Shown: in pieces, positions 1-8,900 of the stretch
Numbering within the stretch: the first letter of the stretch is position 1
Layout: the number at the start of each line of letters is the position of its first letter
Source of the DNA: an uncultured Lamprocystis sp.
Lineage (GTDB): Bacteria > Pseudomonadota > Gammaproteobacteria > Chromatiales > Chromatiaceae
Length of the DNA: 32,691 nucleotides
Assembly (NCBI RefSeq): GCF_903933125.1
Contig: NZ_CAIZIZ010000421.1
Location: 1-32,691, forward strand
Direction of reading: 5' to 3'
Position numbers and translations under genes: made by a program
Notes under the pieces: model-generated
Databases searched by the model: none
Told to the model about the DNA's origin: nothing
The model's input: the letters and a program-made list of their open reading frames with translations, nothing else

Positions 1-240
1 ACCCGTGCCGTCAGGCTCTACCTGGTGCGTCTTTCGGTGACTGTTGGATTTCGCGTTCCCTAGCACGCTCATCGCCCGCACCCGGCCTCACTGCCTGTTC
101 GTGTTCCTACGGTCGTGTCTTTGCTACACCCTGCTTTCAGCGTGGCCTCACGGCTTCCACCTTGGGTGTCGCTACGCTTCGTGTCACTCGCTGCGGTTAC
201 CTCCTTTCAGGTAACAAGTACATGCCCATGTCGGGCACAC
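1..240 (-). mobile_element. Group II intron, 5' end (partial, runs off left edge)
   Basis: Read on the minus strand, the sequence starting at 240 begins GTGTGCCCGACATGGGCATG. This fits the GUGYG 5' splice-site consensus and the first stem of bacterial (chloroplast-like) group II introns. The following 240 nt are rich in short stems and GNRA-like turns, as expected for domain I. No part of the intron-encoded reverse transcriptase is in the window, because it would lie to the left. The 5' exon side (241-260) is a perfect hairpin, GGTCCGC/GCGGACC, so the intron sits immediately after a stem-loop, a placement better known from class C introns. The class and completeness cannot be told here. The alternative is another kind of structured mobile repeat. 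Confidence 0.55.
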
Positions 241-337
241 TAGGGTCCGCTGTGCGGACCGAACCGCCGTGGGACCGCACCGCCGGGACCGAACCGCCGG
301 TGTTGGCCACGAGGGGTGGTCCGCGCAGCGGACCCTA
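241..337. repeat. Pair of inverted REP-like hairpins next to the intron
   Basis: TAGGGTCCGCTGTGCGGACC (241-260) and GGTCCGCGCAGCGGACCCTA (318-337) are inverted copies of each other with one mismatch, and each is itself a 7-bp hairpin. Between them a short motif, GGACCGAACCGCCG, occurs twice. The arrangement is that of a bacterial interspersed mosaic element. The right copy supplies the TAG stop codon of the Nudix gene, and the left copy abuts the group II intron. Confidence 0.6.
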
Positions 338-1204
338 CGGCAGCGGCGAGCGCAACCCCTGGATAAGCGCAATATAATCCGGGTCCTCCTGGGCGATCAC
401 CCCGTGGCGAATCAGGAAGTCGATCACCACCAGGTTGCAGTTGAGCTTGAACTCGTCGGTGTCGCGGACCAACCGCGCCACTTCGGCCGCCGGCAGGAGG
501 GTGAATGACTCGACCTCGCCGTCGGTACAGTGCGGCACGAAGGATTCCGGCAACTCCAGGTCATAGCAGTACATCAGGTCTGGTTTCAGCCCCCGCGCGG
601 CATCACGGCAGTAGGTGATGGCGCTGACGGGCACGGCCTGATCCGCGATGGCGGTTGGAATCGCCGCCTCCTCATGACACTCCTTGCGCAGATTGTCCCG
701 CAGGCTGACCCCGTAGGGCAGGCCGCCCGCGACCAGATTATCCAGATGCAGCGGCGACACGCGCCGGTTGGCCGACCGGCGCCCGACCCAGAGTTGGATC
801 TGGGTCCCGGGATCGCCGCGCCCGGTGCGCACGAAGCCGTTCAGATGCTGCCCGAAGGCGCGGACGCCGAACCAGGGTGCCGCCGCGCGGTCGATCAGAC
901 AACGCGCCTGATCGCGCCGGTTCGGGGTCACGGCATAGGGTTCGCCCTGCAGTGGCTCGATCAAACCCGCCGCCACCAGGATGTCGACCACCCCCGCCAG
1001 GACCGCGGAGCGCGCCGCCATGCTGTCCGGTGCGCCGTACCAATCGACCCGTACATCATCGACATGGAACTGATCCGGCCAACGCTTCAGGTGCGTCGCC
1101 AGGGTGCGCCGTACCGCGCCGACGCGCTCGCCCGCCAGCATCCAGGGGAGAAAATCGGTCGGGTTGCAGGCGTTGCAGGCCCGGATTTTATCAAGATAGC
1201 TCAT
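335..1204 (-). CDS. DUF4743 / Nudix hydrolase
   Basis: 289 aa. The N-terminal ~120 residues match the DUF4743 region found ahead of a Nudix fold in plant NUDX20/24 and yeast YJR142W-type proteins, which remove phosphate from damaged thiamine diphosphates. The Nudix box is degenerate at its start but keeps the metal-binding part: GGLPYGVSLRDNLRKECHEE, with K-E-x-x-E-E in place of R-E-x-x-E-E. The ATG overlaps the mazG stop as ATGA, so the two housecleaning pyrophosphohydrolases are translationally coupled. The stop codon lies in a REP palindrome. The substrate is inferred from the family only. The thiamine link is interesting because thiC with its TPP riboswitch lies at the other end of the window. 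Confidence 0.85.
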   Translation of the reverse strand: MSYLDKIRACNACNPTDFLPWMLAGERVGAVRRTLATHLKRWPDQFHVDDVRVDWYGAPDSMAARSAVLAGVVDILVAAGLIEPLQGEPYAVTPNRRDQARCLIDRAAAPWFGVRAFGQHLNGFVRTGRGDPGTQIQLWVGRRSANRRVSPLHLDNLVAGGLPYGVSLRDNLRKECHEEAAIPTAIADQAVPVSAITYCRDAARGLKPDLMYCYDLELPESFVPHCTDGEVESFTLLPAAEVARLVRDTDEFKLNCNLVVIDFLIRHGVIAQEDPDYIALIQGLRSPLP

Positions 1205-1992
1205 GAATGTGCCTTGGCGTCATCCCATAGACGCTCCATCTCGGTGCGCACCTCCGGGCCCGGCCGCGCACCCTGTGCGGCGAGCCCGGCTTCGATGTGC
1301 GCGAAGCGCCGCTCGAAACGCTGGTTCGCGGCCCGCAGTGCCTGTTCGGCATCGACCCCCAGATGGCGCGCCAGGTTGACGCAGGAGAACAGCAGATCGC
1401 CGACTTCGTGTACCCGCTCGGTCTGATCCGTCTGTTCGGGAAGGGTCGCGTGACATTCGTCCAATTCCTCGCGCACCTTGTCGAACACGCCGGCGATGGT
1501 GTCCCAGTCGAAGCTCACCGCGGCGGCCCGCCGCTGGAGTTTCTCCGCCCGCACCAGGGCCGGCAGCGCCGCGGCGACGCCCGCCAGGACGCCTTGCGCC
1601 TGCGCCGTGCGTCCGCGCTCCGCAGCCTTGGCCTGCTCCCAATGGTGCCGCACCGCCGCCGCGTCGCTCAGGTCCGCGTCGCCGAATACATGCGGGTGGC
1701 GCCGGATCAGCTTGTCGCAGATGGCGCGAACCACATCGGGAAAGGCGAAGGCGCCCTGCTCCTGCGCCATGCGCGCGTGAAAGACCACCTGCAACAGCAG
1801 GTCACCCAGTTCATCGCGCAGGTCCTCCAGGGTGCCGCTCTCGATGGCCTCCGCGACCTCATAGGCTTCCTCCAGGGTGTAGGGCAGGATGGTGCTGAAG
1901 GTCTGCGCCAGGTCCCAGGGACAACCGTCGGTCGGGTCGCGTAAGCGGGCCATGATGGCCAGCAGGGTATCAATAGACGTCTGATCAGACAT
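1201..1992 (-). CDS. mazG: Nucleoside triphosphate pyrophosphohydrolase MazG
   Basis: 263 aa, the usual length for the two-domain enterobacterial-type MazG. It hydrolyses NTPs and dNTPs to the monophosphate and PPi, clearing aberrant nucleotides. The N-terminal MazG domain shows DGCPWD (residues 22-27), EEAYE (41-45) and ELGD (61-64). The C-terminal MazG domain repeats the pattern with EELDE and EVGD, the metal-binding helices. The start is the ATG at 1992, and no longer frame is better supported. The gene overlaps the downstream Nudix gene by 4 nt. Confidence 0.95.
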   Translation of the reverse strand: MSDQTSIDTLLAIMARLRDPTDGCPWDLAQTFSTILPYTLEEAYEVAEAIESGTLEDLRDELGDLLLQVVFHARMAQEQGAFAFPDVVRAICDKLIRRHPHVFGDADLSDAAAVRHHWEQAKAAERGRTAQAQGVLAGVAAALPALVRAEKLQRRAAAVSFDWDTIAGVFDKVREELDECHATLPEQTDQTERVHEVGDLLFSCVNLARHLGVDAEQALRAANQRFERRFAHIEAGLAAQGARPGPEVRTEMERLWDDAKAHS

Positions 1993-2043
1993 GGGATCGA
2001 GTCCGCGTGGTGTCCGGCGATCCGGGATTCAGGGCCGCGCTGC

Positions 2044-2595
2044 TCATGGCGCCTGCTTGACGACAGGGACCAGCCGGCTGTCGGCCACCTCGCTGAACTT
2101 AGCGCAATCCCCCGGTGCGGTATTGAACCGGTTGAGTGTGTCCAGGGTGCACCGCCCCGGGTCCGCGACCTCGATGCGGCTGATCTGCTGGCATTGGAGC
2201 CCTTGAAAGGTGATTTCGCGATAGCTCTGCTCGCTCGGCCGCAGCTCCGAGAAGCTCTTGGTCTGGGTGTCGTAGGGCACGTTGCCGTCGATGATCGGCG
2301 TGAGTCGGAAGGACAGTTCGCTGATCTTGTAAGGCAGGTTGTTGGTCAGTGTGATGCCGAACTTGCAGGCATTCGGGAACGATTTGCGGGTATGGACGCT
2401 CAGTACCGCCGCCGGGCGGGTGCCGCGGGTGACCGGCGGGTGCTGCTCCAGGTCGGGCGGCGCGGCGGCCGGGGCCTTGGACATCAGGCCGATATCCGTG
2501 GCCATATCCGCGCAGCCGGCGGTCAGCAGAAGCAGCATCAGACCGGGCGCGCCGAGGACCAGGGCAGTGGATGGATTGGCTCGAACAACGGACAT
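2044..2595 (-). CDS. Hypothetical lipoprotein
   Basis: 183 aa with a hydrophobic N-terminal segment ending in the lipobox LLTAGC (Cys about residue 28), which predicts an outer- or inner-membrane-anchored lipoprotein. The mature part is mostly beta-like (LTNNLPYKISELSFRLTPII, then QSYREITFQGLQC) and has three later cysteines. The ribosome-binding site GGAGGT lies 8 nt before the ATG, which supports this start. I do not recognise a named family. It follows the CoA-binding gene on the same strand with a 63-nt gap. Confidence 0.75.
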   Translation of the reverse strand: MSVVRANPSTALVLGAPGLMLLLLTAGCADMATDIGLMSKAPAAAPPDLEQHPPVTRGTRPAAVLSVHTRKSFPNACKFGITLTNNLPYKISELSFRLTPIIDGNVPYDTQTKSFSELRPSEQSYREITFQGLQCQQISRIEVADPGRCTLDTLNRFNTAPGDCAKFSEVADSRLVPVVKQAP

Positions 2596-2658
2596 GACAC
2601 GACCTCCAGCGGGACTTCGACAGGCTCCGGCAGGCGCGGCGCGACCGGACCGCGGCCG

Positions 2659-3045
2659 TCAGAACTGTCCGGTGCGCAGCAGCACCAGGGTACAGGCGTG
2701 CTCGTGGGGGATGCCGGCCAGATGCAGCGCGGTCTCCAACTCATGCGATTCGGCGCCCGGATTGAGGATCACCCGCTCCGGCCGCAGGTCCACGATCGCC
2801 TGGATCTCGTCATGAACGCGGTCCGGACCCATGTAGAGGGTGAGGGTATGGACCGGACCCTCGATCGCCGTCAGCCGATGGACCACCGGGATATGCTCGA
2901 TCTGGTGCGCTTTCGGGTGCACCGGAATCACCCGATAACCCTTCTCCTTGAGGAGCTTCACCGCCTGGAAGGAATAGCGCACCGGCTTGGGGCTGGCCCC
3001 CAGCACAACGACTGTATGATCCTCTGGTTTGCGTAGCCTGTGCAC
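2659..3045 (-). CDS. CoA-binding (YccU-type) domain protein
   Basis: About 129 aa of a single Rossmann-like CoA_binding_2 domain. It opens with VVVLGASPKPVRYSFQAV (glycine-rich nucleotide loop), followed by GYRVIPVHPK and the late motif VILNPGAES. Members of this family bind CoA or its derivatives, but the cellular role is not established. I chose the GTG at 3045 because a strong GGGGG ribosome-binding site precedes it and it gives the usual family N-terminus. An in-frame ATG at 3075 (adding MPVFRQGGKG) is possible. The longer upstream frame has no family likeness. Confidence 0.8.
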   Translation of the reverse strand: MHRLRKPEDHTVVVLGASPKPVRYSFQAVKLLKEKGYRVIPVHPKAHQIEHIPVVHRLTAIEGPVHTLTLYMGPDRVHDEIQAIVDLRPERVILNPGAESHELETALHLAGIPHEHACTLVLLRTGQF

Positions 3046-3282
3046 CCCTTTACCCCCTTGCCGGAAAACCGGCATGTTAGCGGAAGCAGCAACCGCAGGT
3101 CCATGCCGGCAGCAAGACTGATGGTGGATGCGCTGCGCTAATCTACGACGAAAACCTGCTCCACTGTAGGGTGGATAAGGCGCGCCGCTCACTGTTGAGA
3201 ACCTGGCACGTCGGTCGCGCGCGCCGCATCCACCGGCCGCGCTGCCACGCTGGCCAACGGTCATCATTTAGAGGAAGACGCA
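3046..3282. repeat. Intergenic region with two REP-like palindromes
   Basis: 3122-3145 (tggtggatgcgctgcgctaa followed by tctac) and 3166-3235 (gtagggtggataaggcgcgc ... gcgccgcatccacc) are two divergently oriented members of the GTAGGGTGGA-n-AAGCGC repeat family that also occurs beside the RAYT gene at 4909. The rest of the gap holds the upstream regions of the divergent flanking genes. No clear promoter was seen. Confidence 0.55.
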
Positions 3283-3981
3283 ATGTGTGGACGCTTCATC
3301 CAGTGCTCTGACCCCCAGACCTATGCCGACGCCTTCGACCTGGCGTGGCTCGCCGCGTCGGCGGCGGAGGTGCGACCGCGTTACAACATCGCCCCGAGCC
3401 AGAGCATATTGGTCATCCGCGTCGGCACCGACGGCAAACGGCGCCTGGACCCCGTGCGCTGGGGGCTGGTTCCGGCCTGGTCGAGCGGCCCGGATAACCG
3501 CTACTCCATGATCAACGCCCGCGCCGAGACCCTCGCCGAGTGGCCCGCCTACCGCACCGCGTTTCGCGAGCGCCGCTGCCTGATCCCGACCGAGGGCTTC
3601 TACGAATGGCGTACCGAATGCGCCAGCCGGCAGCCCTACCTGATCCGCCGGACCGACCGGCGGCCCTTCGCCATGGCCGGACTCTGGGAGCACTGGGCCG
3701 GCACCGCGCAGAGCGGCCCCATCACGTCAGTCACCATCATCGTTACCGCCGCCAACGCCGCCATCGCACCAGTCCACGACCGTATGCCGGTCGTCCTGAA
3801 TCCCGCGCACCATGCCGACTGGCTCGACCCCGCCAAACGCGACACCGCCGCGCTGCACGACCTGCTCCAGAGCGCCCCGGCCGCCGACTGGACCTTGGAA
3901 CCGGTCAGTCGGCGCGTCAACCATGCCCGTGACGACGACCCCGGGCTCATCGAGCCGCTGACGGCGGATTCGATAAAATGA
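3283..3981 (+). CDS. SOS response-associated peptidase (SRAP/YedK, HMCES) family protein
   Basis: 232 aa. SRAP proteins form a stable thiazolidine crosslink to abasic sites in single-stranded DNA through the N-terminal cysteine, shielding the lesion at replication forks. The start MCGRF places Cys2 correctly after Met removal. The other active-site positions are visible: Asn78 (in MINAR), Glu108 (in GFYEW) and His165 (in VHDRMPV). A GAGGAAG ribosome-binding site precedes the ATG. The length is normal for the family. It is the last core gene before the tRNA that carries the island. Confidence 0.95.
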   Translation: MCGRFIQCSDPQTYADAFDLAWLAASAAEVRPRYNIAPSQSILVIRVGTDGKRRLDPVRWGLVPAWSSGPDNRYSMINARAETLAEWPAYRTAFRERRCLIPTEGFYEWRTECASRQPYLIRRTDRRPFAMAGLWEHWAGTAQSGPITSVTIIVTAANAAIAPVHDRMPVVLNPAHHADWLDPAKRDTAALHDLLQSAPAADWTLEPVSRRVNHARDDDPGLIEPLTADSIK

Positions 3982-4010
3982 TTGACAGCACAGCCGATCA
4001 CCGGCATATT
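3982..4010 (+). promoter_or_regulatory. Candidate sigma70 promoter for tRNA-Arg
   Basis: A perfect -35 box TTGACA (3982-3987) is followed after 17 nt by CATATT (4005-4010), which has four of six matches to TATAAT. It lies about 100 nt upstream of the tRNA and overlaps the end of the SRAP gene. The distance implies a tRNA precursor with a 5' leader. Assignment is by pattern only. Confidence 0.4.
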
Positions 4011-4113
4011 ACCGCGCTCAGCGACGGCCGTCTTAGCGGCTCCGTCCACGATCAATCAGCACGCAGGCATGCGCGGCTGGATAAGGCCTCCACGGACGGG
4101 GCACCCCAGATAA

Positions 4114-4190
4114 GCGCCCGTAGCTCAGTTGGATAGAGCACCTGGCTACGAACCAGGGGGTCGGGAGTTCGAATCTCTCCGGGCGCGCCA
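4114..4190 (+). tRNA. tRNA-Arg (anticodon ACG)
   Basis: 77 nt with encoded CCA. The acceptor stem GCGCCCG pairs with CGGGCGC, with G as discriminator. The D-arm is GCTC..GAGC, the anticodon stem CCTGG/CCAGG encloses the loop CTACGAA (anticodon ACG), and the T-arm is GGGAG-TTCGAAT-CTCTC. This is the intact copy at the left border of the island. Its 3' half is repeated at 22196. Confidence 0.97.
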
Positions 4191-4236
4191 ATTAAGACAA
4201 CGGCTTAGACTCAATTGGGTCTAGGCCGTTTTTGTT
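4143..4236 (+). repeat. attL-like direct repeat (tRNA-Arg 3' half + terminator)
   Basis: Starts at TGGCTACGAACC in the anticodon arm and runs through the tRNA 3' end and the terminator to gtttttgtt. It matches 22196-22289 at 91 of 94 positions by direct reading. Confidence 0.8.
4202..4236 (+). terminator. Rho-independent terminator of tRNA-Arg
   Basis: The stem CGGCTTAGAC / GTCTAGGCCG (10 bp with one wobble) is followed directly by TTTTTGTT. It begins 11 nt after the tRNA CCA end. Confidence 0.85.
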
Positions 4237-4542
4237 ATTACGCTCAAGGCTCAAAATTGCCCGCACTCCCCCGGCCGCTTGGGGTTGGTCTCGAAGGCTT
4301 GGTTGATGCCGCGCGTCCCTTCGGCACACGACCGTTGGCCGCCAGTCGCTGTCTTGATTCTGGTGTCGATAATTCAGGATCAGCCTCCAGGCCTCCGCTC
4401 ACAGACCGATGGACGGTAGCCCTGTAGTATGTAGGGGCGGCCCCGCAAAATCGACCGGAAACGCTCGGAAAAGCGGGCGATTACCGCTTCTGCCCTTCTT
4501 GGCGGAACCGTAGATTGCAGCACTACCAAGGCAAGAGTGACC
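4237..4542. other. Gap of about 300 nt without a gene
   Basis: Left end of the island between the att repeat and the FitA-type antitoxin. Short GC-rich inverted repeats are present (gggcggccccg near 4435). I see no integrase remnant, no convincing ORF and no clear promoter. Confidence 0.5.
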
Positions 4543-4812
4543 ATGCCCACAATCACCCTGCACGATGTCCCGGAAACGCTCCATCAACGGTTACAGCAGC
4601 GGGCGTCCATACACCATCGGCCCATCGACAAAGAGGTCATTCTCCTGTTGGAACAGCTTCTGGCGAAGGGCGCCGCACCGGCCCCGCAGTCACCCGAGGA
4701 GCGATTTGCCGCGATCATGGAAATCAGCCGACGCTGTGCTGCATTACCGGATCTCGACCCGCGAAATGCGGACGAGATCGTCGGTTACGACGAAAACGGC
4801 TGGCCCGCGTAA
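4543..4812 (+). CDS. FitA-type (RHH) antitoxin
   Basis: 89 aa from the ATG at 4543; an in-frame GTG at 4537 would add two residues. The N-terminus PTITLHDVPETLHQRL followed by a helix-rich RPIDKEVILLLEQLL is the ribbon-helix-helix pattern of FitA/VapB plasmid-stability antitoxins. The C-terminus DEIVGYDENGWPA is the typical toxin-neutralising tail of this group. Normally a PIN-domain toxin follows directly. Here only a few toxin-like codons remain before a REP element (see 4832-4858), so the antitoxin is orphaned. Confidence 0.8.
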   Translation: MPTITLHDVPETLHQRLQQRASIHHRPIDKEVILLLEQLLAKGAAPAPQSPEERFAAIMEISRRCAALPDLDPRNADEIVGYDENGWPA

Positions 4813-4831
4813 GCCGCAGAGCGAGACGTAC

Positions 4832-4858
4832 ACGATCATTGATACCTCAGTAACGTAG
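4832..4858 (+). pseudogene. Remnant of a PIN-toxin N-terminus
   Basis: Eight codons just after the antitoxin read TIIDTSVT then stop. This resembles the first strand of a PIN domain, where (M)-hydrophobic-x-D-T-S/N carries the first catalytic aspartate. The stop codon TAG is contributed by the REP palindrome starting at 4855. No continuation of the PIN domain is found on the far side of the RAYT element. The stretch is short, so the call rests on position and motif together. Confidence 0.35.
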
Positions 4859-4885
4859 GGTGGAACAAGCGCAGCGGTTCCACCC
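4855..4885 (+). repeat. REP palindrome (left of RAYT)
   Basis: gtagggtggaacaagcgcag followed by cggttccaccc forms an imperfect hairpin (GGGTGGAAC / GTTCCACCC). It lies 24 nt before the RAYT start codon. Confidence 0.8.
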
Positions 4886-4908
4886 ATCCCACGCGATGGC
4901 ACCAACCG

Positions 4909-5427
4909 ATGAGCGATTACCGCAGAGTCTATCAGCCCGGCGGCCACTATTTCTTCACGCTGGTCACCCACAATCGCCTCACGAGGTTCTCCGATCCACA
5001 CGAAATCGAGCGATTACGAGCAGCATTCCGGCATGTCAAAGCACAACATCCTTTTTCCATCGAGGCCATCGTCATCCTACCCGATCATCTTCATGCGCTC
5101 TGGACGCTGCCCACCGGTGATGATGATTTTTCGCTGCGTTGGCGATTAATCAAGCATAAGTTTTCGGTTGGCGTTGAGGCCCCGGTGAACCATCGCGGAG
5201 AAAAGTCGATTTGGCAGCGCCGTTATTGGGAGCATCTGATCCGGGACCCGGATGACTGGGAGAAGCACCTGGACTACATTCATTACAATCCCGTCAAGCA
5301 CGGCTATGTCGGCCGTCCGCGCGACTGGCCTTACAGTTCCTTCGCCCGTTGCGTCGAGCGAGGTTGGTATAGTCCAGAGTGGGGCGCCACCTGTCCGGCG
5401 ATCATCCAAGGTATGAACCCCGAATGA
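4909..5427 (+). CDS. REP-associated tyrosine transposase (RAYT, Y1/HUH)
   Basis: 172 aa. This single-strand nuclease cleaves and joins REP palindromes and is believed to spread them. The HUH motif is H60-L-H62 (in ILPDHLHALW) and the catalytic tyrosine is Y123 in DYIHYNPVKHG, followed by the usual RDWPYSSF tail. The N-terminus YRRVYQPGGHYFFTLVTHNR is typical of the family. The gene is flanked by one REP on the left and two oppositely oriented REPs on the right, the normal RAYT layout. Length and motifs are intact, so it may be active. REPs of the same family are scattered through this window. Confidence 0.93.
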   Translation: MSDYRRVYQPGGHYFFTLVTHNRLTRFSDPHEIERLRAAFRHVKAQHPFSIEAIVILPDHLHALWTLPTGDDDFSLRWRLIKHKFSVGVEAPVNHRGEKSIWQRRYWEHLIRDPDDWEKHLDYIHYNPVKHGYVGRPRDWPYSSFARCVERGWYSPEWGATCPAIIQGMNPE

Positions 5428-5443
5428 TTTGTGGCGGGTGGAA

Positions 5444-5473
5444 GGGTGGAACCGCTGCGCTTGTTCCACCCTA
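5444..5473 (-). repeat. REP palindrome (right of RAYT, inverted)
   Basis: gggtggaaccgctgcgcttg followed by ttccaccctac is the reverse complement of the repeat at 4855. It follows the RAYT stop codon by 16 nt. Confidence 0.8.
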
Positions 5474-5506
5474 CAGAACTACAGAACCAAAGCGCATGGT
5501 CACACC

Positions 5507-5537
5507 GTAGGGTGGAACAAGCGTAGCGGTTCCACCC
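5507..5537 (+). repeat. REP palindrome (third copy, direct)
   Basis: gtagggtggaacaagcgtag followed by cggttccaccc differs from the 4855 copy by one base. Together with 5444-5473 it makes an inverted REP pair (BIME). Confidence 0.8.
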
Positions 5538-5554
5538 CATGCCACTAACCCGAC

Positions 5555-5860
5555 CTACGCGGCGCGGGCAACGGACGACGGCCGCAACAGGGATTCAGGA
5601 CGAAAATCCGCATCCAGATGCAGATCGGCCGGTGTGATATCCAGCGTGGCACATTGGGACAAGAGCGTTGACAGTGCTTCGTAGTAGCCCATCAGACGCC
5701 CTTCGTCATAGGCGGGAAGCCGACCCGGCGCCGGGCGCCGCGTCGAACGCCATGCGGATGTCGGGCGCGCAGGTGGATGAGGCGCTGGCGCGACTTTCCC
5801 CCGCGGCCAAGGCAATTGCCATACGAGTTGCAGCAGCATCTTGATGGGTCGCGCCAGCAA
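5555..5860 (-). CDS. Hypothetical protein, C-terminal part convincing
   Basis: Follows the helicase gene on the same strand. The last ~50 residues (from AYDEGRLMGYYEALSTLL on) have protein-like composition: two amphipathic helices, then an acidic stretch ending in FRPESLL. The first half is proline- and arginine-rich (APAPHPPARPTSAWRSTRRP) and looks like read-through of non-coding or frameshifted DNA. It may be the 3' end of a decayed gene, or a small gene starting inside. I do not recognise the family. Confidence 0.35.
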   Translation of the reverse strand: MLARPIKMLLQLVWQLPWPRGKVAPAPHPPARPTSAWRSTRRPAPGRLPAYDEGRLMGYYEALSTLLSQCATLDITPADLHLDADFRPESLLRPSSVARAA

Positions 5861-5906
5861 ATCGTTGTCAACTCAAACGCGCGGCGCCGACAAGGCTCCA
5901 ATCTTG

Positions 5907-8900
5907 TCATGCTTTCGTGCCGGGTTTCGCGTGCTCCGATCCGGCGGTCCGCATCAAGCAACCCAAGTCGAGACCTTCCAACTCCTGCGGTGCGGCAATC
6001 AAATCCGGAACCGGAAAGAGGGGACTCCCAGGCGACCACAGCTCGGTACTGTCCGGGTGCTGCTCAAAATAGTCGGGGTCGGTGGTGACACGCACCGGCC
6101 CCGCCATGCCGGGCGCCAGCCAGGACCAGTCCCGAGACCCGAGTACCTTGGAGGCGACACCCGGCGGCAGTAGCTCAGGGTGTCCCAACAGAGTGCCAAG
6201 CTCCGCCAACCCATAAGCGGCGGGCGAGCGCTGCGGCTCATCCAACTCATCCTCCGTCACCTCGTCGAGGTCGAACCCGGCCTGCTCGGCAGCCGTCAGC
6301 CCGGATTCGATGTCCGTTACCAAATTAGCCCTGGCCAGCTCGCGATCCGCCGGACGCCCCAAACTGACTTCTGTAATGGCCCGGGGCAGGCGAGCCAGGA
6401 TGGGTTGGAGCCGGCCGACGAAACTCTGGAACAGGTTGATACGATGGCGCAGGGCGTCGTAAACGTCCGCCTCCACGGTGTCCTGATAGTGCAGGTTGAT
6501 GATGCGAATCTCGGGGTGTTCTTGTCCCAGGCGGTCGATACGCCCGATCCGCTGCTCGACCCGCATGGGATTCCAGGGCATGTCGTAGTTCACCAGGGCG
6601 CCGCAAAACTGGAAGTTCAGGCCCTCGGCCGCTGCATCCGTGCAGACCATGATCTCGGCACGGCCCTCCCGAAAGCGTTGCTTGGTCGTCTCTCGCGAGA
6701 TGACCTGCCAGTCGCCCGCGGGGGTCGGAACCTCGCCGCCGCGACCGGAAAAGCAGATCACCCCGGCCCCCAGGGCCTCGGCGATGCGTCCGCGCAGAAA
6801 ATCCATGGTGTCGGTGTACTGGGTAAAGACCATGGCCTGCTGGTAGCCCTGTTCGCGCAGCTCGCGCAGGACCTCGATAAGAACGCCGGCCTTGGTGTCA
6901 TGGGGCAGGCGCTTGGCCGCGGCCAACAGTGCCCGGATGTCGCCTGTCTCTTCCAAGGCCAGTGCGCGCTGCTCCAGGTCGACGGCCTGGTCCGTATCCA
7001 TTGCCTCGTCCGCCAATTCGTCGTCCGGCATGTCCTCATCAATGGCCGGATTGGCGTCTTGACCTGGGGCCATCTGACCCCCGACCGATGCAAGACGCCG
7101 GTCCAACGTCTTGATCAGGGCATGGAAGCTGCTGGCCAGACGGCGGCGATAGATGGTCATCACGAAGCCCACGGCCGTACGCTCCTGGGCCGCGGCGTTG
7201 TTGTAGGTGCTCCCGATGTAATCCTCCACCTGCTCATAGACGTAGCGTTCCGCTGCGGTCATCTCGACGAAGCGGTCCTCCACCCGGCGCGTGGCAATCG
7301 GCGTCTTGAGCTTGCCGGCCGCGTGATAACGGCGCAGTAGCTCCCGCGTGTGGCGCGAGACCAGGGCACGCAGGGGCGTATTGAGTTTCATCAACTGGAC
7401 CGCCGCCTCGCGCTCGGCGGTTTCGAGCTGCTTCAAGGGGATCGAGGCAGTATCCCGCAGCGCCTTAAGAACCTTGCGGACCTTGAGTTTGCTCAATCCC
7501 GGCAAGCGGCGCATGGCCGCGTCCTCGGCCATCGCACCGTAATCCCGCTCCGCCGCCCGAAAGAGGCTCGCCATCTGCCGCAGTTGGTCGTGGGAGGGAT
7601 TGGGTCGGGCGGCGTGGTCGAAGAAGTCCAGGAACGCCTGGGGGTGCCACTCGGTCGGCAGGCCCAGCAAGGCGAGCAGGTCCCAGACCTCGATCGGACT
7701 CACCTGCATCGGTGTGGCCGTGAGCAGGATCAGCCCCGCGGTCCGCTCCCGCAGGGCCTGCATCAGCCGCAGGAGTTGGTTTGGACGTTGGTCCGTGCCC
7801 AGGCCGCCGCCCGCACGGCGTGCGTGGTGGGCCTCGTCCAACACCACCAAATCCCAGGGGTCGGCGCCCGCCAGCAGTTCCGCCGCCCGGTCGCGGCGGC
7901 GCATCAGGTGGCTGGAGGCGAGCACAAATGGCTCGCGATGCCACTCCTTGGGGCCGACCAGGCGTTGCGCCTCCCCCTGGAGCCCTGGGGACTGCAACCA
8001 GCACAGCCGCTGCCCGTCATAGATGGGCCAGTTCAGGTTGAACTTCTCGCGCAGTTCAATTTGCCATTGGCGCAGCACCGCCTTGGGTGCGAGCACCAGC
8101 ATGCGCTTGGCCCGGCCGGCGAGCCACGCCTGGCGCAGCAACAGCCCGGCCTGGATGGTCTTGCCCAGTCCCACCTCGTCGGCAATCAACAGGTGCGGCG
8201 GCCAGTGGCCATAGAGGCGCTGGAAGGCGCGCGCCTGATGGGGCCAGGGCGTCACCGCGCTGGTCGCCTCCCCGACCCGCTCCCCGCCGTCGGGAAAGCC
8301 GGGGGCATGACGGATATAGCCCCAAATCAGACGCCGCTGGTCCAAGTGAGGTCCGGGCGGCTCGACAGTGATGGGGGCCGGCTCGGTGGGCGGCTCAACG
8401 TCGGCATGGGGCCTCTTGAGGCGACCAGGCAAGTCGTCCTTGGGCAGAAACTTGAGCAGTTCCAGGCGCACCGCCGCCGGCACGTCCATGACGATGGCAC
8501 AGGTGGCCCGGTCAGCCCAGAGCCGCGCAAAGCTCTCCTCTTCGGCCTGCACATGCGCCGTCCCGCCGGTCCAGGTGGTATAGACGTGGAAGCTCTCCCA
8601 GTTATGCTTCCAACCGAATTCGGTCTCGTTGATGCTGCCGCAAAAGGCGAGCCGGTTGCCCGCGCCGTCTTCCACGATGCCGGCCTTCTCGTGAAAGAGC
8701 CCAAGCCCGGCGATGGGCCTGCGCCCCTCATCGCAGGGCACGGCGACCTTCACGTCCAGGTGGCCCTTGGCGACCATCCAGGCCAGCAGGGCCAGGGCAT
8801 CGATCGCCGCCGGGTCCGCGGCCCCCAGCGGCTCGGCCAGGAGTGCCGCCTCCACCGTGTCGCGCAGATCTGCGCCCTGCTGGATGGCCGCCAGGTCTTG

